A program made the translations under genes and the position numbers. Below, in pieces: positions 5,910-10,036 of a stretch of 10,036 bases of DNA. How positions within the stretch are numbered: position 1 is the first letter of the stretch; each line of letters opens with the position of its first letter. Source of the stretch: Kiritimatiellia bacterium (GTDB taxonomy: Bacteria > Verrucomicrobiota > Kiritimatiellia > SLAD01); assembly GCA_007134175.1 (NCBI GenBank), contig SLLF01000092.1:1-10036 (forward strand), read 5' to 3'. Under the pieces are notes generated by a model that made no database searches, was not told the origin of the DNA, and saw only the letters and a program-made list of their open reading frames with translations.

Positions 5910-8005
5910 GCACCGCCGCCGTTTTCTGGGTGGAGTGGCGCGGGGGGTGGGACCGCTGGGAATATGCCATTTGGAACTGGCGCGTTGCTGCGCGGGCTGC
6001 GCCCAGCCGGGTAACCGACGACATCAAATTGATTTTGCTCGACCAGGGCAGCCTGGATTGGGCCGTGCAGGAGATGGGTTTGTCCTGGCCCTGGCCGCGC
6101 GAAGTCTACGCCCCTATCCTGCAGTTCGCCCAACGCGGCGGCGCCCGGGTGGTGGCGTTCGATGTGCTCTACACCGAGCACTCCGGCTTCGGCGTGGCCG
6201 ATGACGAGGTGTTGAGGGACGCGATTGCAGACGCCCCCCCCTTCACGCCGGCCGTTTTCCTGGGCGAAGGTATTGGGCGCTTTACCGAGTGGCCCGATTA
6301 CGTGCCTGACCGGGCACTACCCATCGCGGGACTGGACGCATGGCTGGCCGCCCAGGCACGCTACGATGTGGTCATGCCGCGCGCGACCTTTCCCATTCCC
6401 GAGGTAGCGACGCCCGCGACCTTGATGGCCGATGTGAAAGGGGCACCGGACGCCGACGGCATCATCCGCCGCAGCGCCCTGTTCCGGGTTTTTGACAGCC
6501 GGGCCGTACCGGCACTGGGTCTCGCGGCGTATCTGGCCGCATACTACAGCGAGCACGACGGGCAGTGGCCCGAGCTGACCATAACGGAAGGCAGGCTCCA
6601 GATCGACAACCGACGTATACCCATCGACCGCAGCGGCCGCGCCATTTTCCGCTATCGCGGTCCGTCCGGAACTCATCAAGCCTTTTCCGCCGCCCAGATT
6701 ATACAGTCGGAGCTACGGTTGCAGGCTGGGGAACGCGCACCGGTTTCACCGGACGTCTTCGCAGGCGCCTACGTCTTTCTGGGATTCAGTGCGCCGGGCC
6801 TGCTCGACTTGCGGCCAACCCCGCTAAGTCCCGTCACCCCCGGGGTGGAAGTGCATACCACTATGCTGGACAATTTCCTGATGGAGGATTTCGCGCAGCC
6901 GGTGCCTACGGCCAAGGTAGCGGGCTGGAGCTGGTGCTGGGCATTGGCGGCAGCCTGCGCCGTGTTGTGGGCGGGCAAGGCGTGGCGCACCGTGGTGGCG
7001 TTCGCCGTCTTCTCCGTCGGCCCGTGGGCCGCTGGTTTCGTCTGGTACGACCACCACTGGTGGTGGCCGGTCATGCCGTCCAGCGCGACGCTCTGGCTGA
7101 CCATGATCGGCGCAGTGGTGGTCGGCTACGCGCTGGAAGGGCGGCAGAAAGGATTCATCAAGGGCGCCTTCAGACACTACCTGAGCCCGGCCGTGATCGA
7201 ACAGATCATGCGCGACCCCAACCAGCTAAAACTCGGCGGCGAACGACGGACGCTCTCCATTTTTTTTTCTGACCTGGCTGGGTTCTCCGCCATCTCGGAA
7301 AAGCTGCAACCGGCAGAACTGACACAGTTGCTGAATGACTACCTGACCGATATGACCGCCATCATTCTGGAAGAGGGCGGCACGCTGGACAAGTACGAGG
7401 GCGACGCAATCATCGCGTTCTGGAACGCGCCGCTGGACCAGCCGGACCACGCCCTGCGCGCCGCCCGCACCGCCTTGCGCTGTCAGCGCAAACTGGCGGC
7501 GCGGCGACCGGAATTCAAGCAGCGCACCGGCGTGGAGTTACACATGCGGATCGGGGTCAATACCGGCGATGTGGTGGTCGGGAATATGGGATCGCACGAC
7601 CGGTTCGACTATACCGTGCTCGGCGATGCCGCCAATCTTGCGTCGCGCCTGGAGGGTGCCAACAAGGCGTTCGGCACAGCCACCATGGTGGCGGAATCAA
7701 CCTGGAACGGCGTAGGTGACCAGTTGGCCGGCCGCGAAATCGGTTGCATCACCGTAGTCGGCCGCCAAACACCGGTCCGGGTTTTCGAGGTGCTGGGCCT
7801 TCCGCAGGATGCGCTCCCTATCGACCCGACGGCCTTCCAGGCCGCTTTACAATTGTGCCGGGACGGACAATGGAACGCAGCGCTGAAGGCGTTCGCCGCC
7901 TGGCCTGACGACTCGCTGGCCGCCACCTATTGCCGAAAATGCCGGGATCTGCTAGATACAACCGATCAAACGTGGGATGCCGTTTGGAACCTGACTGAAA
8001 AATAG
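5870..8005 (+). CDS. CHASE2-domain class III adenylate/guanylate cyclase
   Basis: Membrane sensor-cyclase of 711 residues that should convert ATP to cAMP in the cytoplasm. An N-terminal membrane helix (about 1-22) is followed by a periplasmic CHASE2 sensor (about 25-340; DDIKLILLDQGSLDW and WPWPREVYAPIL at its start are typical), three membrane helices (about 347-430) and the linker FRHYLSPAVIEQIMRDP. The catalytic domain spans about 455-645. Metal-binding Asp468 (FFSDLAGF) and Asp512 (LDKYEGDAIIAFW) are 44 apart as usual. Lys508 and Thr582 (DYTVLGD) are the base-selecting pair seen in bacterial ATP-using cyclases, and Asn589 and Arg593 complete the transition-state residues. The site looks active. 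A C-terminal tail of about 65 residues has a short helical repeat. The start is inside the 45-base repeat. Operon position after the envelope genes suggests sensing of an envelope cue (inference). Confidence 0.93.
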   Translation: MKKLCYALLLATGCTAAVFWVEWRGGWDRWEYAIWNWRVAARAAPSRVTDDIKLILLDQGSLDWAVQEMGLSWPWPREVYAPILQFAQRGGARVVAFDVLYTEHSGFGVADDEVLRDAIADAPPFTPAVFLGEGIGRFTEWPDYVPDRALPIAGLDAWLAAQARYDVVMPRATFPIPEVATPATLMADVKGAPDADGIIRRSALFRVFDSRAVPALGLAAYLAAYYSEHDGQWPELTITEGRLQIDNRRIPIDRSGRAIFRYRGPSGTHQAFSAAQIIQSELRLQAGERAPVSPDVFAGAYVFLGFSAPGLLDLRPTPLSPVTPGVEVHTTMLDNFLMEDFAQPVPTAKVAGWSWCWALAAACAVLWAGKAWRTVVAFAVFSVGPWAAGFVWYDHHWWWPVMPSSATLWLTMIGAVVVGYALEGRQKGFIKGAFRHYLSPAVIEQIMRDPNQLKLGGERRTLSIFFSDLAGFSAISEKLQPAELTQLLNDYLTDMTAIILEEGGTLDKYEGDAIIAFWNAPLDQPDHALRAARTALRCQRKLAARRPEFKQRTGVELHMRIGVNTGDVVVGNMGSHDRFDYTVLGDAANLASRLEGANKAFGTATMVAESTWNGVGDQLAGREIGCITVVGRQTPVRVFEVLGLPQDALPIDPTAFQAALQLCRDGQWNAALKAFAAWPDDSLAATYCRKCRDLLDTTDQTWDAVWNLTEK

Positions 8006-8017
8006 GAGCATAAAGGG

Positions 8018-8887
8018 ATGAAACTGTTCTTTGGTGGCGTGCGCGGCGGCTATCCAGTCAGCGATCCGGCCTTTCGGTCGGTCGGCATGGACACCACGTC
8101 CATCCTGATCGTCGGCGAGACCGATGAGGCCATCATTATCGATGCCGGCAGCGGACTGCGCGGGGTGTTCGAGCAGTTGGTCACCTGGCTGCCGGAGCTG
8201 CGCACCGTGCTGCTCTGCTGCAGCCATTTTCATCTGGATCACGTCGCTGGGCTACCGGCGTTCAAGGCGTGGTACGACGCCGCCTGGACGGTAGAAGCGG
8301 CGTCCCGCATCATTGGAGAGTTGACCATCGAAGATGTCGTCACCTCCATGATCCAGCCGCCGTGGTGGCCGCTGACACTGGACCAACTGCCCGCGACCAA
8401 GCGGTTCCGGATTTTGGACGACGAGTCGCTGCAAGCGCCCAGTGTCTACGGTGGACTAACGCTGCGCTGGTGTCCCTTGGAGCATCCCGGCGGCTCCACG
8501 GCGTTCCGCATCGACGAACCCGCCAGCGGACAGGCCATCGTGTTCGCGTCGGATCTGGAGTGGGCGCTGGCCGACGAAACCCGGCGGGACCAACTCCGCG
8601 CCTTATGCGCCCAACCGCAACCGGCGACATTGCTTATTGTTGACGGACAATATGATGAGGAAACCTACGAAGCGCATCGGGGCTGGGGCCACAGCACCTG
8701 GCAGGAAGGCATAGCATTGGCGCAAGCCACCGGGGTGCCGGAGGTCAAGCTGACTCATCACGCCCCCCACCTAACCGATGCCGATGCCGCAGCACATGAA
8801 CAGCGCATCCAGACCGCCTGGCCCGCCGCCACCCTGGCCCGCCAAGGCGATATTTGGACTGCTGGCCGGCCGGTAACAACAACCTGA
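8018..8887 (+). CDS. Metallo-beta-lactamase-fold hydrolase
   Basis: A 289-residue cytoplasmic MBL-fold enzyme. It starts with MKLFFGGVRGGYPV and a DTTSILI strand, as in PhnP/RNase Z-like members. Metal ligands are visible: H70-x-H72-x-D74-H75 (HFHLDHVAGLP), His156 in EHPGG, bridging Asp179 in FASDLEW, and His247 or His248 in LTHHAPH. HFHLDH-V-A-G-L matches the first part of the class II cyclic-nucleotide phosphodiesterase pattern, but not its Ser-Ala/Pro end. The gene begins 12 bases after the cyclase stop, with AGGAG at 8004-8008. Given this pairing, a cyclic nucleotide phosphodiesterase is a reasonable guess, but a phosphoribosyl cyclic phosphodiesterase or other phosphodiester hydrolase is equally open. 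No signal peptide is present. Confidence 0.87.
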   Translation: MKLFFGGVRGGYPVSDPAFRSVGMDTTSILIVGETDEAIIIDAGSGLRGVFEQLVTWLPELRTVLLCCSHFHLDHVAGLPAFKAWYDAAWTVEAASRIIGELTIEDVVTSMIQPPWWPLTLDQLPATKRFRILDDESLQAPSVYGGLTLRWCPLEHPGGSTAFRIDEPASGQAIVFASDLEWALADETRRDQLRALCAQPQPATLLIVDGQYDEETYEAHRGWGHSTWQEGIALAQATGVPEVKLTHHAPHLTDADAAAHEQRIQTAWPAATLARQGDIWTAGRPVTTT

Positions 8888-8903
8888 TGCCCATCGCTAG
8901 CCC

Positions 8904-8934
8904 GAATCTCGCCGGGATTCAGGCCGAGTGGCCT
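8904..8934. other. Double hairpin after the MBL gene (possible terminator or repeat)
   Basis: GAATC (8904-8908) pairs with GATTC (8916-8920), and AGGCC (8921-8925) pairs perfectly with GGCCT (8930-8934) around GAGT. It starts 17 bases after the stop. There is no T-run (CAAAAT follows), so an intrinsic terminator is doubtful; it may be an interspersed repeat. Confidence 0.35.
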
Positions 8935-9040
8935 CAAAATGACAGCAGGCAAGCGTGCGGCTTATCACAGTGTCCAGTGCGGCCAAGTGTTCGCCAGTGC
9001 TCTCATTGCAAATAATCCCCGCGCCCCGCGCGTTGTAGTC

Positions 9041-9058
9041 GAAAAATCCGCATTTTTC
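9041..9058. other. A/T-stem hairpin
   Basis: GAAAAAT (9041-9047) and ATTTTTC (9052-9058) form a perfect 7-base stem around CCGC. The right arm ends in a T-run on the + strand and the left arm on the - strand, so a weak two-way terminator is possible, but the stem has little G/C. Confidence 0.3.
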
Positions 9059-9148
9059 CTTCCTCCACTCAAAAACATTGGGGGGCGCCACCAACCTGGA
9101 GATTGTAATTCCACGCCCTCTTTTCAGCCTCTATTCACGCACCTTCCC

Positions 9149-9165
9149 GACAGCGCAATCGGCTC
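9149..9165 (+). repeat. 17-base direct repeat, copy 2
   Basis: Exact second copy of the word at 57-73, ending 18 bases before the -35 box of the symporter promoter. The position would suit an activator or operator site, but a repeat fragment is equally possible. Confidence 0.5.
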
Positions 9166-9183
9166 ACGCCCCCCTCCAGCGAA

Positions 9184-9212
9184 TTGACTTCACCACTGCG
9201 TGAGGGTAGAAG
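9184..9212 (+). promoter_or_regulatory. Predicted sigma70-type promoter of the symporter gene
   Basis: TTGACT (9184-9189), a 17-base spacer, and TAGAAG (9207-9212; four of six matches to TATAAT). Transcription would begin near 9219, about 20 bases before the start codon, leaving a short leader with AAGGAG at 9226-9231. The -10 box is only fair. Confidence 0.45.
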
Positions 9213-9225
9213 AGCCGCTGGACAA

Positions 9226-9231
9226 AAGGAG
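9226..9231 (+). promoter_or_regulatory. Ribosome binding site of the symporter gene
   Basis: AAGGAG lies 8 bases before the ATG at 9240, and fixes that start. Confidence 0.65.
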
Positions 9232-9239
9232 TGCTGTAA

Positions 9240-10036
9240 ATGGGCATAATCGAATCGGTCAATGGGTGGATTAACGGGATCGTGTGGGGTCCCCCCTTTA
9301 TGGTACTGCTGGTGGGGACAGGATTGTACCTGACCGTGCGGCTGGGCTTTGTCCAGTTCCGTCATCCGATTCATACGTGGCGTCACAGCTTCGGTCGTCT
9401 TTTTTCACGTACGCAGGAGACGGAACCGGGAGCAATCTCCTCTTTTCAAGCGGTCGCCTCGGCCATGGCCGCCACCATCGGCGTGGGGAATATTGCAGGG
9501 GTGGGAACGGCTATTGCCCTAGGGGGTCCCGGTGCGGTGTTCTGGATGTGGTGTACCGCACTAGTTGGCATGGCAACGAAATTCAGTGAAGCCACCCTCG
9601 GGCTAAAATACCGCCAGGTGGATCCGCAGAGCGGTGAGGTGTCTGGCGGCGTGATGTTCTATATCGAAAAGGGCCTGGGGCCTCGCTGGCGCTGGCTGGC
9701 CGTCACCTACGGCCTGCTGATGGGGCTGGCCGCTTTCGGCATCGGCTGCATGGTACAAGCAAACACCGCGGCGCACGCGATGCAAACCGGGTTCAATATA
9801 CCGACGTGGCTCACGGGGGTGGGAATCGCGCTGCTGGTGGGATTGGTTATTCTGGGGGGTATCAAACGTATTGCCCATACGGCCCAAGCCATTGTGCCGT
9901 TTATGTGCGTTGTTTACGTGGCGGGCGCCCTGGTGATCCTGCTGTTGAATGTCGAACGGCTAGGCTGGGCACTAGGGCAGATCGTCTACTACGCCTTTAC
10001 GCCCGCCTCGGCGTCCGGCGGTTTTGCCGGCGCTGC
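9240..10036 (+). CDS. Sodium:alanine (AGCS family) symporter, 3' end outside the window
   Basis: Inner-membrane carrier that brings in alanine, glycine or a similar amino acid with sodium. The first 265 residues are present and the frame is open at the window edge; family members are usually 450-550 residues. The start (MGIIESVNGWINGIVWG) and the membrane segments with RLGFVQFRH are typical. The family core SFQAVASAMAATIGVGNIAG (residues 68-87), followed by TAIALGGPGAVFWMW and KFSEATLGLKYR, is very well kept. SGGVMFYIEKGLG is another AGCS block. It is preceded by its own promoter and ribosome site and by a 352-base gap, so it is probably not part of the upstream cluster. Confidence 0.93.
   Translation, partial: MGIIESVNGWINGIVWGPPFMVLLVGTGLYLTVRLGFVQFRHPIHTWRHSFGRLFSRTQETEPGAISSFQAVASAMAATIGVGNIAGVGTAIALGGPGAVFWMWCTALVGMATKFSEATLGLKYRQVDPQSGEVSGGVMFYIEKGLGPRWRWLAVTYGLLMGLAAFGIGCMVQANTAAHAMQTGFNIPTWLTGVGIALLVGLVILGGIKRIAHTAQAIVPFMCVVYVAGALVILLLNVERLGWALGQIVYYAFTPASASGGFAGA

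Larger units (their letters stand above)
8888..9239. other. 352-base intergenic region with hairpins and promoter
   Basis: No gene is supported. The segment carries a double hairpin just after the MBL stop (8904-8934), an A/T-stem hairpin (9041-9058), the second copy of the 17-base repeat (9149-9165) and a plausible sigma70 promoter (9184-9212). Short open frames here lack family features. It is the likely boundary between two transcription units, although no terminator with a clear T-run follows the MBL gene. Confidence 0.6.

Noticed and set aside
2734-9036. Inverted 10-base match CTACAACGCG (2734-2743) with CGCGTTGTAG (9027-9036)
   Set aside because: Matches of ten bases are expected many times by chance in 10 kb, and the flanks do not extend it.

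Overview
The window (10,036 bases, GC-rich, all convincing genes on the + strand) looks like the chromosome of a Gram-negative, double-membraned bacterium, most likely from the Planctomycetota-Verrucomicrobiota-Chlamydiota group (a Kiritimatiellota or Verrucomicrobiota-like lineage). The envelope genes (MlaE, MCE protein, lipoproteins) show an outer membrane. The lineage guess rests on a nested-palindrome repeat at about 4263-4330, translated as MGVSPM...HGQD, which I recall as common in genomes of that group. No rRNA, tRNA or CRISPR array is visible.

Layout: 118-2554 is a lipid-transport cluster: MlaE-type permease, a strongly degenerate ABC 'ATPase', and an MCE (MlaD-like) protein. It runs on through overlapping starts into three envelope genes: a TPR lipoprotein (2551-3738), an exported SH3-like protein (3725-4210) and an M48 metalloprotease lipoprotein (4207-5277). 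Next come a CHASE2-class III adenylate cyclase (5870-8005) and a metallo-beta-lactamase-fold hydrolase (8018-8887). A 352-base gap with hairpins and a plausible promoter separates these from a sodium:alanine symporter (from 9240, cut by the window end).

The most striking structure lies between the protease and the cyclase. A four-helix-bundle (S23/IVP family) gene, 5422-5823, sits between inverted arrays of the hexamer TAATCG. The whole 534-base unit is bracketed by a 45-base direct repeat (44/45 identical). That repeat is the ribosome-proximal start of the cyclase gene: the left copy is a dead 22-codon fragment and the right copy begins the intact gene. This reads as insertion of a small mobile unit into codon 13 of the cyclase with duplication of the target, so that the gene was rebuilt.

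Two other observations stand out. First, the protein in the MlaF position has lost Walker A, the signature motif, the Walker B Asp-Glu pair and the H-loop His, so it is probably a pseudo-ATPase or the remnant of one. Second, both lipoprotein genes have coupled starts far upstream of their lipoprotein signal, with repeat-like DNA in frame between.

How the genes may work together (inference): permease and MCE protein form a lipid path between inner and outer membrane, the TPR, SH3 and M48 proteins serve envelope assembly or quality control, and the cyclase with the MBL hydrolase could make and remove a cyclic nucleotide signal in response to an envelope cue sensed by CHASE2.
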